A DNA stretch of 64,000 bases from Liolophura sinensis. Taxonomy: Eukaryota > Mollusca > Polyplacophora > Chitonida > Chitonidae. This document shows positions 44,801 to 55,500 of this stretch, in pieces. The translations under genes were made by a program, and so were the position numbers. Where the stretch lies: positions 55,105,187 through 55,169,186 of the forward strand of contig NC_088301.1 in assembly GCF_032854445.1 (NCBI RefSeq), written 5' to 3'. Numbering within the stretch: position 1 is the first letter of the stretch; every line of letters begins with the position of its first letter. The notes under the pieces are model-generated. The model made no database searches. It had not been told where the DNA came from and saw only the letters and a list, made by a program, of their open reading frames with translations.

Positions 44801-47800
44801 AGTGGCGGGAATCGGGACCACTTTAAACAAATCACATACACATTGGAGTTTTGAAACTAAAGGAAAGATTTTATTGTGGCATGCTACTGTCAAATGTCAC
44901 AGCAATGTAGCAAATCCATTACAAATGTCAGCAACTCAATCAGCTATAGCTGACTTCGGTAGCTGAAAGCTTTGGTCTAAGGATAGTTTATATTTTACTA
45001 ATAGTGAAGATGCGAGAATTGCTGGCCCCCCAACATCTTACCCAACATTTAAAGTTAACAGCTGATTTCTTGGTTACAAACCTCTAGTACCTGAACTTCT
45101 TAAAAAAATTTTCCATGTCATCAGTAACAAGTAATCATGTAATTCTTTGAATAAAGATAATAATAAACTATATACATCAGATCAACCTACAATGTTAAAA
45201 CTTTATTGCTGTGGTGCTTTATCATGAAGGGCCTTAAAAAACTGGAGAAGGGCCAACTGATTTCCAAGTCAACCAGCCCTGCTGGCTTTTTGATTTGTGG
45301 GGCTTATGTCTACCCCTGTATAGTGATATTTAAGTCACCTGCAAACCTATGGGAATCCACTTAAATTTTGGTAAGAATTACAAAAATGCAGGCCTGTACC
45401 TGTATGTATTTTTTAATAGTTATTTAAGCGATTTAGGTTTAGGTCCTGATTTTATGCAATCCACATACTGTCAACGGATTCAGAAATTTTTAACTTATTT
45501 CACCACTTACCACATTTTGGGATCAGTGTATTTTAAGCAAGTGACTTTTTTGGTGTACAGCCATGTTCACTACTGACATGACACTTCAACAAGCACACCC
45601 ACGTGTCAACTGATAACTACACACAAAACATTATGGAGCATCACTGTTTCATTATATCCCTTTTTAACAACATGCCACCAACTCTTTAACAAATCTCTTA
45701 TACCTGTTAAATTATGAAGCTGTAAATGATATCATTTACAACCTTCCACATTATTAGATAATTTCACCTCTGAAAAGTAGAAGAAAATATTATCATGCAT
45801 GTAGTCCTGCAATTAAAAAAAAAAGCCAAAACCCTTTTACATTCAACAAAAATCTGCATAAACTAAAACATACCTGCAACTGCTGACCCTGCAGAAGGTA
45901 CGGCAACTGATTAGTTGCATTTGACTGGGATAATGATGCAGGATTGGTAAAGTAATAGGGTGGTAGCCCAAATCCATAGGGAAACTGGGGGAAATACTGA
46001 AAATCAAGAAATAGTACAGCAATTCAACATAATGAATGAAATAAGATCTTGAAGTTAAACTCTTTAATTGATGTTTAGAAGAAGTTAGCCTGAATTTGTT
46101 GTGGAAGAGTGGAAAACTAGCTATTTCTTCACAGTCGGGTGTACAATGGTCATCTATTTACACTAGTACATTTTTATTTTAGAGCAAAAACCTTGCAGTT
46201 CACTAATGAAGTTTTCCTGAATGTGGCGTTTATTTGGTTTTTATACCTGTTGCATGGGTTGATTATGAGGCTGATGAGACGCCGGTTGGGAAGGAGTTCC
46301 CGGATGCTGAAGACTTAGGTCTTGTTTTGTAGTTGTCGACTCATTAGGTGCATCCCCTGCTGCAAAAAGGAGGCAAGTAGAGGGCATTCAAAGGCAACAC
46401 ATGCTATTCACTACATGCACATTTATAACTGTAAATATCATTTGTTGGGCTAGACATTCTAGGTTAGGCTAGACACAACTACTTCTATAACATCCTTAGA
46501 GAATTTGCTTGGCTAAGGAAGTACAACTACAACTTCCTCAGAGAATATGTTTGGCTAATGAGGAACAACTATATCTATAACTCCCTTTGAGAATTTGGCC
46601 AAGGTGTTGGTGCTTTTTAACATTTTTTGTGTTAAAAATTGACAGGGTTTTCTTGTACCAGAACAACCTTAATGACATTTCTCACAAAAGAAACCTACAA
46701 CAGACATGAGATGAATATATATCAAATAAAATTAATGCTGGCTTGCTTGGACTATAAGGCCAACACAGAAGCCCCCTAAATTGTGAATTGAGCAACATAA
46801 TGCCATACAATCAGCCAAGTCTTGTAATTTCTACATGCCTTCTTTTAACTGCTTGTTCTGTGTAGTCTGAGAAGACTGTTGATGGTTTTGCCCAGGTATG
46901 GCTTGAACTGAATGTGGCTGTTGTCCACCTGCAATTTGTCCAGACAGGGTTGAAGATGGCTGTCCAAGGTCAGGATTGCTAGCACCAGTGCCTCCATACT
47001 GACCACTCACACTGGATTGTCCAGATATGCTCTTCTCACCACTAGGAATAACGGATGAAGAGGCAGAACCCGGCACATTCTTGTTTTGAGCATCTGCAGC
47101 CTTTCTTTCACGATCACGCACAACCTGGGACACTCGATCTCTAATCTGTTTTGTAACTGCCCGTAAATCTTCTTCTTGTAAAAATCCAGACTTTACCTAA
47201 ACATATCAACATTTCCGATCCGAAAGTAATATCAGTTAGGCAACTTTTAATAGAAGTTCTACAATTAATTTGAGATTCTTTTAATTTACTTGTGAACTTG
47301 TAAAAGGAATCAACTTTCCAAAACGTAATGACCCAGAAATCTCTCACCAATGCCGTCGCTGTGAGTTTAAGTCCAGCTCATGCTGGCTTCCTCTCCGGTC
47401 GTACGTGGGAAGGTCTGCCGGCAACCTGCGGATGGTTGTGGGTTTCCCCCAGGCTCTGCCCGGTTTCCTCCCACCATATTGCAAGCCGCCGTCGTATAAG
47501 TGAAATATTTTTGAGTACAGCATAAAACACCAATCAAATAAATAAATAAATAACTTTCCAAAAATTTCATTCATAATATCCAAACTTCAGAACTGTGTCA
47601 TAAAAACTTTCTATAAATATGAATTAATAAGTAACTACCATTTCTTGTGCCAGTTCCTCTGGAACATCTTTATGAATATGGAATTCAAACTGAATAGCTT
47701 CATTTTCCTTATGCTTGTCCTTCCTCTTCCTGGGATCTACAACTCTCAGTCGTAAAGCCACTTTATCTGAATCATCATCTCCCAATTTATTTGCCACCTC

Positions 47801-50800
47801 CACCTTCACACCAGTATCCTCAAGAAAGAAGTCGTGTTGCAGAAGCTCCTTCACAGTGTATCTGAAGTGACAAAATTTGTTTAAATCCTACAGATTGTAC
47901 ATAATCATTAGAAACCTCTTTGAGCTTGCCTGGGCAATTAGCTAAGGGAGAAAGCTCCCTATAGCATGCCAATCTTAAAAATCATGTACAGGTAAGTTCA
48001 CATCAAAGGAACTGGACAAAAAAGCCAATTCAAAATTTATACAGGTCATCCATTAAAAATGGCTAATTGGCAAGTCCTTGTTTAATGATTGATAAAATAT
48101 AACAAATACGAAGAAATATGTCAGACATGCAATGTTGATAGACACCACAGTACATGTACCTGCCAGGTTTGGCCCTCTTCTGTACCAAAGTTGCTGCCTA
48201 CTTTACATAAGAAAAAAAAATCTTGAACCAATTTATTCCTATTACCCTATGTACCTTGCACATATTTACAGGCTATAAAGTTAGAAGCACTCTCTTGTCT
48301 GTTTCATCTAATGACCATAAGGGCTTGTGGGTTTCATTTGTATTCTGAGCAAATTCTTGACAATGAATTGTATACACCTCAGAAGAAAACTGACACGTGT
48401 TGAGTACATGTAAGCAGCAGGTATATCTAACATATAATTTGGAGCTAATGCAGCAAATTGGTGTTGGAATATCTTCATTTTTGAGCAAGGTCACATGTAA
48501 TTCTAAGTTATACTAAATACTTCATGTTGCTGAGAAAAATGAAGATTATTCATAACAAGATGGACATCATTTTTTTCTGAAAGATAGTGTAAACTCTCCA
48601 CCACTTTGAGTTCATGTGTTAGAAAACTAGGAAGTGATACCTATCTCTATCCACAAGTAATACCTATCCACAAACTACCCTAGGTAGAGGAATTCCTGAG
48701 GGTAAGCCCATATCGCAGGACATGTTGAAGCAAAGTACTACCTATTTCACTACTTCTATTGCTGCTTGGAACTGTGATAATAGATTTGGGCTATTCTTGT
48801 CAATTCCTCGAAGCGAATCTACAGGAATCCCTTTAGATTCTGGTAAAAAAAATATGATAATTAAAGCTTAATTAAGCATTAGATTCCAGAGAAACTGTAA
48901 TGATCAAAGTGAATTAACATCCAGTAGGTATCAAATGCAAACATGATGTGTAAAGGTGTAGGACTCAAGACTGATTTGCAACAGCAGGGAAGTTAACAAG
49001 GGAGTTAACCATGTAATTCCAAATTAATCCCTAATGGCAGTGAAAATATGATTATGTGGTTTTACAAAGGGAGATAATATTCAACGATTGCTCTTGTAAA
49101 TAACAATATTTTTGAAAAATATTTACATGCAACTAAATAATACCTTTCTTCCTTATTGCTTCTTGTGCAGCCATCTATGATATCCTTAATCTCTGAGTTT
49201 TCCACTTTGTCAAATGATTCTGGCCGAATACCCTAAAAAAAGTTTTGAAGAACACCAAATTAAATTCTGGTGTGAAAATTCCGTCCTAAGAAAACAAACT
49301 AACAACATAGGACCAGTTAAGAAAATATTTCATGAATTATAATTAACTGTAGAAAACTGTAAGAAAAGAAAAAAACACAGAAAAAATATGTTAAAGGGAT
49401 TAGAAAAAAAATAGTACTAATTCAATTCATTAAATTTAGTATATTATATACTTATAATGGTATCAAACAAAATATTTCATTAACATTTTAGTAATAACAG
49501 ACTGCCATAATGGTACTAAATTAGACACTGAAAAATATAATCAAAACAAAATAATTAAAACAAGATAATGTAGTATTGATCACCAACATACACTTGTGAC
49601 TCTCCGATAAATTTGTGCAGCATTGGTGCATTCCTTGTAGGGATACTCTGATGTGGCCATTTCCATAATACACATTCCAAAAGCATACACATCCACGGAT
49701 TCGTCATAGTGTTCTTCATACATCTCTGGTGCCATGAACTCAGGAGTACCTTAAAGAATACAAATAGCGGTGGTGGAGTCTTTGCATCTTCGTTGAGTAG
49801 GCTAAAAAGGAGAGAAGGGGTAATGGGGAAACCAAGATTAGTTAACAGCTAATGAGTCTTCAACCTCCAACCTGAAAGAAAATCATAACTACTTTCGCTG
49901 AAAAGAACAGGTTACCTGTTACTACCTTACCTGTCCTAGAAAATGGCAAACCTGTCATGAAGTAAGGTCCACTGTAGTAGAAAAGGGGAAAAGTAAAAAG
50001 GAAAATGAATGCCAGTTCTATTAACAGACATAGGTTGAAACCATGCTCCTTAAATTAGGCTGCTCCCACAGCAAACTGAACTTGGGACTGCATGATACTA
50101 AGATGCATGCTTTCGAAACAAATGGCCATAAAACCCTCAAGAAGAATTGAACATATTATTTCCATGAATATTTACAAGTGACAATTATTTTACATGGTCG
50201 CAAGAGTCTACACAAACATAAAAACATCCTTGTAAAATTTTCTCAAAAATAAAAAAAAAACAAAAAAAAATCAGTAGCCAATTTTCATACAGTAATACAA
50301 CAGGTTGAAATTCAAATTAAGTAAAGAACTAAAAAGATAGATTGGGTTACCTTGAAGTTTGAGATGAAAATGGGGACTTTCAAGGGATCCTTGTGTTGCT
50401 TGAATTCATAGGCATGGAGAATAGTGTTGCAAGTGGACAGCTATACATAATTCAGTTCCTTATTGTTCAAGCGAAAAATATTCATACATAAAAACCCCAA
50501 CCTCCCATCAGAACATTAAAATAAATAACTGTAAAATTGCATTCTCAGTGCTCATCAGGATGTAGCAAAGGAAAAGCTTGATCACTTACCTATAACACTT
50601 TTAGCAAATGATTTATTTTTCAGAGTTGCCAGGCCCAAATCTCCAATCTTCACTGACCCTGTTGTTCCAGTGATGAAAATATTATCACACTTCAAATCTC
50701 GATGAATTACTGGTGGAGTTCTTGTATGTAGAAAATGAAGGCCCTTCAAAATCTGTCTGCACCAGTTTTTTAGCACCTTCATGTTGATCTTCTTAAACCG

Positions 50801-53800
50801 TCGAATGTAGCTTTTGAGAAAATAGTAAAAATATTTTTTCATTTCTGATCACTCAAGCAAACTGTAGCATGAAAATAAAATATGTGTACTATTAAATATA
50901 ACATAATTTTTTAATTTTCACAATGAAATACTTTTTTTTCTGTTACAGAGGAGATATAACCTATTTCTTCCATAAATCTTATGATAAAAATCTAAGTAAT
51001 TTTGAATAAGACAAATCATTTAAAAAGAAATATAACTCAACCTTACTTCGCTAAGTGGACAAGTGTGGTATCAAATCTGAACGGCCAAAGACATTTTTTT
51101 CTGATGCACTTGGTAACGCCATAGATCAATTTTGAATCTGGAATTCTTATGAGTCCATGGGATACCCCATAACAGAGAAATCAGCAACATCATGTCGAGT
51201 CACACTTATCCTATGCATCACATTTATATGGCAATATTGAACTAGGCATATTGTAAAACATGTGATACATTCAAATATTCACCTCTAAGCCAAAAAAAAA
51301 AAAAAAAATAGTAGAATGATTGACAGTCATACACAGATATTATCCTCTAATTATATAGTGCTAAGATCTTGCGTGCAAATCACAAAGAAAGACCAAAATT
51401 ATTATACCCTCACAAGTATCACTGTTTATCGTATGCATAAAGATTGCAGCTTAGTGATTTCATATGTTTTGAAGTTGTAAATCATTGTTGTGGTGGTAGA
51501 AACCGTGGGGAGTTAGTGCACAAATTTATCACGGGGGGCGGGGGGGTCTTTGAGATGCAAATCGCAAGCTGCATTTGGCAATCCATGTACTATGGGAGGC
51601 AACTGCAACTCTGTGAGTAGATGAGCAAATTATTGAGCTATGAGGTATGATTTCCTTGGTCTTTGATATGCAAACTGCCACCAATGATTGGTTATCTGTG
51701 TACTATTGGTGGCCAGTGCAACCGTATGATTGGCCAAATACTTTAACCAAACTGGACACCCACACCACCACCGACAGCATCTGATCCCCCGCTCTCACAA
51801 TGCCTCTCCTTACTTTGTAAGGTGAGCTAAAGAGGCAAAACACAGATTGATTGATCACAGCAGAAATAGATAACATGGGGACATTTTCAATTTTCTTGAG
51901 GTGTGCAATTTTGCTTACTCTGAACTGTGATATCATGATTATATAACATCACAAAATAAGGTATGATCTTTTTTATCTTCGGGTGGGATATTCTATCTAC
52001 GCATATCAACATTTGGTCTAATGCTTTTTCTTTTTTTTTAACTTCTGACATTTTCCTACATATGTTTTGCCAACAGGCGCCAAAAAATAGGGTATAGGTT
52101 GTCTGATCACATCTATGTCATTAGATATTCAGTTATATGACATGGAATACGGGTCATATTAAGAAAACGTTTGGGGTCCAACCAGTGGCTGGCACATGTA
52201 AACCTTTTGGGTGCATTACATGAAAGGTAATTTTGAATTTCGAATTAATTTCGAACCCTGTAATATCTCAGTGACATGGACACACAAATATGTCGACTAG
52301 AATTAAACAGGAGGAAGTTTAAATATGACTCACACCTTAATTTCACGTATGTACATGCATACTTATTTTGGTATACTTACGTTTTCAGAGTTCCAGAAGT
52401 CATTAATTCTGTAACCAGAACTATAACTTTTCTACCCCGAGGTGATGGGTCTTCCCAAGAGTCGTAGAAACGTACAATGTTGGGATGTTGTAGGCCTTTC
52501 AACATTTCTGCTTCTTCTCTAAAACGCTGTCTTTCAGATTTATTCCACTTTTTATCCTGAAAAAAAAGTTTACCAAAAAGACAAAAATACAATATATCAC
52601 ACCCGTACACATTGACACTGAAGATTAAATGCATTAGACAAGAACACACTGAGAGATATTCAGAAATAAATCAAATGAATAGCATTGCAGATCTGTTTTA
52701 CTATATTAAATTTGAATTTCCTGTCTACACTCTTGACTTAATACCTGTCAGGGTGAAATGAAAGGATGACTGCCTCAATTTCTTATCTTACTACCCAAAG
52801 GTAGCTTGTGGATATCTATACTAAATAAGTTACATTACACATAACACTGTACATTCACTGGACTACACCACCACCTTGGAAAATCAAAAAATACGAAAGA
52901 ATGGTCACAGGATGAAGCAGAAAATTTGTCTTCGCACTGTAATACTAGCTCTAATGCAAGACCATAACTGAGGCAAGATCATTGTTAATACCATATTAGT
53001 TTAAGGTAGTTTTGGGATACTATTTATTTTATTGTTCTTTAATGCCGAGAATTTCTTCATGTATATGACAACATTCAGTTTCACGGGTGGAGTAAACCAG
53101 AGTGCCAAGGGTAAACCATGGACCTTTGGCAAGTTACTCTTGAACTCTCTCACACCATACATAAGACTGGTGGAAGATAAGTGACAAAATAAATGCTAGA
53201 TGTGCAACAAGCCACATGTGTGTAGTTGACCGCTTTTTGTAACTAAAGACCCGCAAATATTGGAGTGGGGTAATGTAAAAATTCCCTCTACAAACAGTTT
53301 TGAACCTGCAGATCATGTGTCCTAGAGATTAAAGGCAAGCAAATCTAACCACTAGCAGACAGTCTGCTCTCTTTTGTATGGGCTACGATTAATATATTAA
53401 TGTGTAAACAGAATTCACCACACATACCTGTAGTTCACACCAAGCCACTGCAACACCCGTTTCCGTGTCCAATCCCTTATAAACTGTCTTGAACGATCCT
53501 CTACCTATTTCAACATCGAACTTCATGAAGCGTCCATCGTGGGATGTTGCCACAGCCTTTTCTTCTTGGTCTTCTTTTTTCTGTTGAGCTTCTGTTTCAC
53601 CATCTTTCTTGCGCTTCTGCTCTTCAATTAATAACTTCAAATTAGCTTTATCTGCATCATCTACTGAAAAATCTCCAACACTCTTTTCAGAGTCTATGCC
53701 ACTATCCAGTAAAATCTGTCTCTCAGGCATTATAGATGATGATTCTACGCCATCACTGTTTATTGATACAAGGGACAAATTTGAAGTACCTTGACCGCTA

Positions 53801-54607
53801 TCCCGTGCAGTCAAGGGAGTTCCCAAAGGAGAAGTTTCTACGCGAATTGCACTGGATTCTGTTGTTCTGTCGAGTTGGGGTTCTATTTCCACTACTGTCA
53901 TTTTATCATGTATCTTCACTGACTTTTTAAGCTTTCCTATATCTGCCGACTGTCTTTTTATAGCAGGCTTGGGATCTGCAACACTACTATTGGTACTACC
54001 ATTTGTTTTACCTGCAGTAACAACCGGCAATGTAAAGCGCCTGTCCTTTGCTAGGGTGCACAGACGAAACTTTACTGTGAGACAACAGTTTGGTGGGTTC
54101 ATCACAAATACTGCTAGTCCTTGCTTTGCTATCCTGAATTAATGTATGTGCATTTTTTGTTGGAAGTTCCTGTGTTTTCTTAGTGTTGTCTGCCTGCTCA
54201 CTTGGCACACTCACAGACCTTCCCTTTTCCTCAACATATTTGCTTACACTGTCTGACCCTCTCGAGATGTCTGATTTTATGCACACAGGCCCTGGTGGGA
54301 CATTTTTGGGTTTCTTGTTGATAGGCACCACAGGCTGCACAACGTCCGGTCGAGAAGGCAGATCATCTGAAATGGACCTTTGGTCAGACACCACCACGGA
54401 CTTGTATTTCGTCATATTCATGCCTCGGCTCAAGATAGCAAAATTACTCTTCTCTGGTCGTCTTGAAAACTTCTGTCCCATGTCAGTTGGAATGCGATGT
54501 GATGGTCTCTTGCATTTTACTGGCGACTTCACTGGATGATGAACATCCTCAGATGGCCGATCTACGCGTGATACATCTCCATTAAGGGATGTCTTAGTCT
54601 TGCTCAT
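32186..54607 (-). CDS. WNK: WNK (with-no-lysine) protein kinase gene, whole span
   Basis: Joined from 17 exons on the minus strand (listed separately), about 2,100 residues, with all phases consistent. The order is: basic Ser/Pro-rich N-terminus (1-335); kinase domain (about 340-600) with the Gly loop [11 protein letters not shown], Cys instead of the usual beta-3 Lys (VAWCELQ), HRDLKCDN catalytic loop, DLG and SFAKS activation loop; CCT1/OSR1_C-like domain; Gln/Pro-rich linker; CCT2; RFSV and RFQV docking motifs; C-terminal coiled coil. WNKs phosphorylate SPAK/OSR1 (Fray), which then control Na-K-Cl and K-Cl cotransporters. They sense chloride and osmotic state. The Lys in the Gly loop (SFKTVY) replaces the missing beta-3 Lys, the defining WNK trait. 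The size fits the long WNK class. Confidence 0.95.
33160..33265 (-). mobile_element. Fragment of a second SINE family, diverged
   Basis: The segment containing ACGGGTGGAGGAAACCAGAG and CAAGTTACTGGCAAAC resembles the body of the element at 53,018-53,360. It lies in a WNK intron. Confidence 0.35.
33793..33863 (-). CDS. WNK: WNK exon 16: start of coiled coil
   Basis: A 71-base exon between TTTTCAG and GTAATAA, phase 0 to 2. It encodes [20 protein letters not shown] and MLVR, running directly into the HKRERDD coil of the last exon. Confidence 0.85.
34538..36925 (-). CDS. WNK: WNK large exon 15 with RFxV docking motifs
   Basis: An exon of about 2.39 kb (796 codons). Two in-frame acceptors lie six bases apart (exon start 36,925 or 36,919), so the protein may gain or lose Phe-Gln. 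It is low-complexity, rich in Ser/Thr/Pro/Gln. It contains RFSV (35,365-35,376) and RFQV (35,093-35,104), both RFxV motifs of the kind bound by the CCT domain of SPAK/OSR1. A Gln/aromatic-rich segment (around 36,000-36,150) is probably aggregation- or condensate-prone. The exon ends at an AAG/GTTTGT donor. Confidence 0.9.
37512..37700 (-). CDS. WNK: WNK exon 14
   Basis: 189 bases, phase 0 both sides, after GTATTAG and before a weak donor GTTCGT. It encodes [20 protein letters not shown] and then a Ser/Thr/Arg-rich tail. It completes the CCT2 unit with an amphipathic helix. Confidence 0.85.
38335..38545 (-). mobile_element. tRNA-derived SINE, old copy in a WNK intron
   Basis: Diverged tail and body (ATCTGATGAGTGTTTTAGGC, GAGGGAAACCCATGACCATG, AGGAAGCTGACATGAGCTGG, then the B-box region) with an internal deletion. 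Confidence 0.65.
39166..39379 (-). CDS. WNK: WNK exon 13: second CCT/OSR1_C-like domain
   Basis: It encodes a basic linker ([19 protein letters not shown]) and then the CCT2 beta-rich module ([40 protein letters not shown]). It starts in phase 2 after the inner of two duplicated acceptors, which restores [11 protein letters not shown] in frame. CCT-like modules of WNKs bind RFxV peptides in WNKs and partners. Confidence 0.9.
39361..39446 (-). repeat. Tandem duplication of a 3' splice site
   Basis: Two 43-base units (39,361-39,403 and 39,404-39,446) are about 80% alike. Each carries a CTCTTCAG acceptor followed by TGxAAATGAAGG. The inner acceptor gives the open CCT2 frame. The outer one would add 43 bases and meet TGA after a few codons. 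Confidence 0.85.
40579..40754 (-). CDS. WNK: WNK exon 12: Gln/His/Pro-rich linker
   Basis: After a TTAACAG acceptor it encodes [20 protein letters not shown] and then an aromatic, Pro-rich tract ([18 protein letters not shown]). It ends in phase 2 at AAAG/GTATGT. Low-complexity linker between the two CCT modules. Confidence 0.85.
41009..41751. mobile_element. 743-bp element with 18-bp perfect terminal inverted repeats
   Basis: The ends CAGGCATGAGGATTTCAG (41,009-41,026) and its exact reverse complement (41,734-41,751) are flanked on both sides by AAATA, a candidate 5-bp target-site duplication. No transposase ORF is present, so it is a non-autonomous DNA transposon in a WNK intron. The superfamily is not certain; the CAGG termini recall hAT elements, but those duplicate 8 bp. 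Confidence 0.7.
42873..43214. mobile_element. Fold-back element with ~85-bp inverted arms
   Basis: The left arm (AGGGGAGTTGAGTTCGAACT ... CCCTACT ... TGTTAGGCAAC) and the complement of the right arm (43,132-43,214) align along their length with scattered differences. A ~175-base spacer separates them. No ORF. It lies in a WNK intron near the candidate cassette exon. Confidence 0.65.
43588..43656 (-). CDS. WNK: WNK candidate cassette exon (69 nt)
   Basis: An acceptor TTTCTCACAG and a donor CGG/GTAAAT bound 23 open codons ([20 protein letters not shown] then RQR). It is phase 0 on both sides, matching the phase-0 boundary between exons 45,874-45,996 and 40,579-40,754, so it can be included or skipped without changing frame. 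Its composition differs from the Gln-rich neighbours. Confidence 0.6.
45874..45996 (-). CDS. WNK: WNK exon 10: aromatic/Gln linker
   Basis: 123 bases, phase 0 both sides, encoding [20 protein letters not shown] and then a Ser/Asn/Gln stretch ending QGQQLQ, with a CAG/GTATGT donor. Confidence 0.85.
46247..46359 (-). CDS. WNK: WNK exon 9
   Basis: 113 bases after a TTTTTGCAG acceptor. It needs one base from the previous exon and ends in phase 0 with [10 protein letters not shown] at CAG/GTATAA. Gln/His/Pro-rich. An alternative acceptor three bases on (GCAG/CAG, NAGNAG type) would remove one residue. Confidence 0.8.
46839..47196 (-). CDS. WNK: WNK exon 8
   Basis: It starts [20 protein letters not shown], the helical end of the first CCT module, and passes into a Ser/Gly/Gln-rich linker. 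The right boundary is clear (TTTAG/GTAAAG). The left boundary is not: phase demands an end at 46,839 with a GC donor (AAG/GCATGT). The nearby GT donor (exon end 46,835) would leave the wrong phase for the next exon I recognise. Confidence 0.75.
47323..47553 (+). mobile_element. tRNA-derived SINE, nearly full length, antisense in WNK intron
   Basis: It starts just inside the head (AACGTAATGACCCAGAAATC), has an intact B-box region (GTGAGTTTAAGTCCAGCTCA) and complete body, and ends in CACCAATCAAATAAATAAAT. It lies about 85 bases from the splice donor of the 47,639-47,861 exon. Confidence 0.9.
47639..47861 (-). CDS. WNK: WNK exon 7: end of kinase lobe and CCT1
   Basis: It completes the Arg of [17 protein letters not shown], the last kinase helix. 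It then encodes a CCT1/OSR1_C-like module ([41 protein letters not shown]). This is the autoregulatory module that follows the kinase in WNKs. Donor ATG/GTAGTT. Confidence 0.92.
49144..49232 (-). CDS. WNK: WNK exon 6: kinase C-lobe
   Basis: 89 bases encoding [20 protein letters not shown] and GCTRSNKEE, matching the end of the WNK kinase domain (GVKPASFDKV-type sequence). Phase 0 to 2. Confidence 0.9.
49592..49749 (-). CDS. WNK: WNK exon 5: kinase activation segment end
   Basis: It encodes (G)[20 protein letters not shown] and [20 protein letters not shown] and ends IYRRVTS at [17 protein letters not shown] is the P+1/APE motif of the WNK activation segment. Confidence 0.95.
50590..50810 (-). 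CDS. WNK: WNK exon 4: catalytic loop and DLG
   Basis: It encodes [40 protein letters not shown] and [22 protein letters not shown]. It includes the catalytic HRD and Asn, the metal-binding DLG, and the activation-loop serine SFAKS that WNKs autophosphorylate. Phase 2 to 1. Confidence 0.96.
52381..52556 (-). CDS. WNK: WNK exon 3: kinase alpha-C region
   Basis: It encodes [37 protein letters not shown] and [14 protein letters not shown]. The alpha-C Glu (REEAEML) and the hinge (TELMTSGTL) are visible. Phase 0 to 2. Confidence 0.95.
53018..53360 (-). mobile_element. Second tRNA-derived SINE family, copy in WNK intron
   Basis: The left part has an ATTTATTTTATTGTTCTTTA tail and a body with CACGGGTGGAGTAAACCAGA. 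On the minus strand the right end reads TAGTGGTTAG and, about 40 bases on, GCAGGTTCAAAAC, matching an A-box-like and a B-box-like element. It is distinct in sequence from the abundant family. Confidence 0.5.
53428..54011 (-). CDS. WNK: WNK exon 2: linker and Gly-rich loop
   Basis: It ends [20 protein letters not shown] and [11 protein letters not shown] at CAG/GTATGT. The Gly loop carries the Lys unique to WNKs (SFKTVY), and the beta-3 Lys is Cys. Upstream is a Ser/Thr/acidic linker and a Glu/Lys coil ([20 protein letters not shown]). The exon begins at 54,011 only if the 64-nt intron described separately is real. Confidence 0.9.
54012..54075 (-). other. Putative 64-nt micro-intron (or frameshift) in WNK
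   Basis: The N-terminal frame (54,607 downward) and the kinase frame overlap out of register here. Removing the 64 bases from ACA/GTAAAG to TTACTGCAG reconciles them with good splice signals. A single-base error would also do so. Confidence 0.6.
54076..54607 (-). CDS. WNK: WNK exon 1: N-terminal region with start codon
   Basis: The ATG at 54,605-54,607 (A at -3) opens [20 protein letters not shown], followed by a basic, Ser/Pro-rich, probably disordered region with PxxP-like stretches ([14 protein letters not shown]). No earlier in-frame start was recognised. It joins in phase 1 to exon 2. Confidence 0.8.
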
Positions 54608-55500
54608 CTTGTCCCAACAACAACAAATGTGTCGACGAGTTAGTGAAGTTATCCAGAGACAAATCCTCCTGAAATCCCTTTCATGCAGCTAATCACAAGG
54701 GTACAACTTGCACCGGAAGACAAGATACATTCTGGACATCTTTTTTACCATACAGGCACGTGATCAAATAATGCAGTAATTTACACCTCAAAACACCCCC
54801 TGATATTCTCACGTACACTGGCGATTTAAGTTTTCTCTCATGTGCAAAAGGTATAGGAGGCCAAATTTAGCGTTCAACGCATGAAGTTGTCCATAAACTA
54901 CCAACTGACATGCGAATACTGTTGACGTTCCCTGAGGAGTGAAAAAACTTCGCATCGTGGGTACTGCATGAAGTCACTTCTGATGAAGAAAACTTCCAAG
55001 ATGTCGATCTCAAGGCGTGTATGTTAAGCCCAACTGATCAAAGCAGCCAACGCAGACTGACTGCAAGTTGTGTTTTCCAAGGAGATAAGGGATAATCTGA
55101 TTATCATTCACTTTACACAGAAAGACATAACGTACAAGAAGGTCGTGAGTCACCTGATTCAACGCCAACTAACAGGAGCTCTTGTCAAAGCCAATTGATA
55201 ATGCTTTTCAAACCTGAACTTCTCCACCAATCCTCCTGGCAGTTTACTTCCGGGATAATCCGAGACCAATACTACAAAATCATATTCGGCTTCATACAGC
55301 TCATAACACTGTAGCAAAGTTAATCATAATCTCACACAGCCACACCCAGGGTGGTATGAAACAGTCAGACTCACATAATTCGAAGAAATACCAGCTCCAC
55401 GTCTCACAATGGCGGCAGGTCTTAAGGCCGTGCAGAGCTTTGAAATTAGTACGGCCCGAAAGCAGAACGGCGGAAGAATATATACGCTGTAGTCCCACGA
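54608..55500 (-). promoter_or_regulatory. Probable WNK 5' UTR and promoter region
   Basis: GC rises relative to the flanks. On the plus strand there is an ETS-type ACTTCCGGG near 55,246 and an ACAATGGCGGCAGG (YY1-like) near 55,406, both common in TATA-less promoters. The exact start site cannot be placed. Confidence 0.4.
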
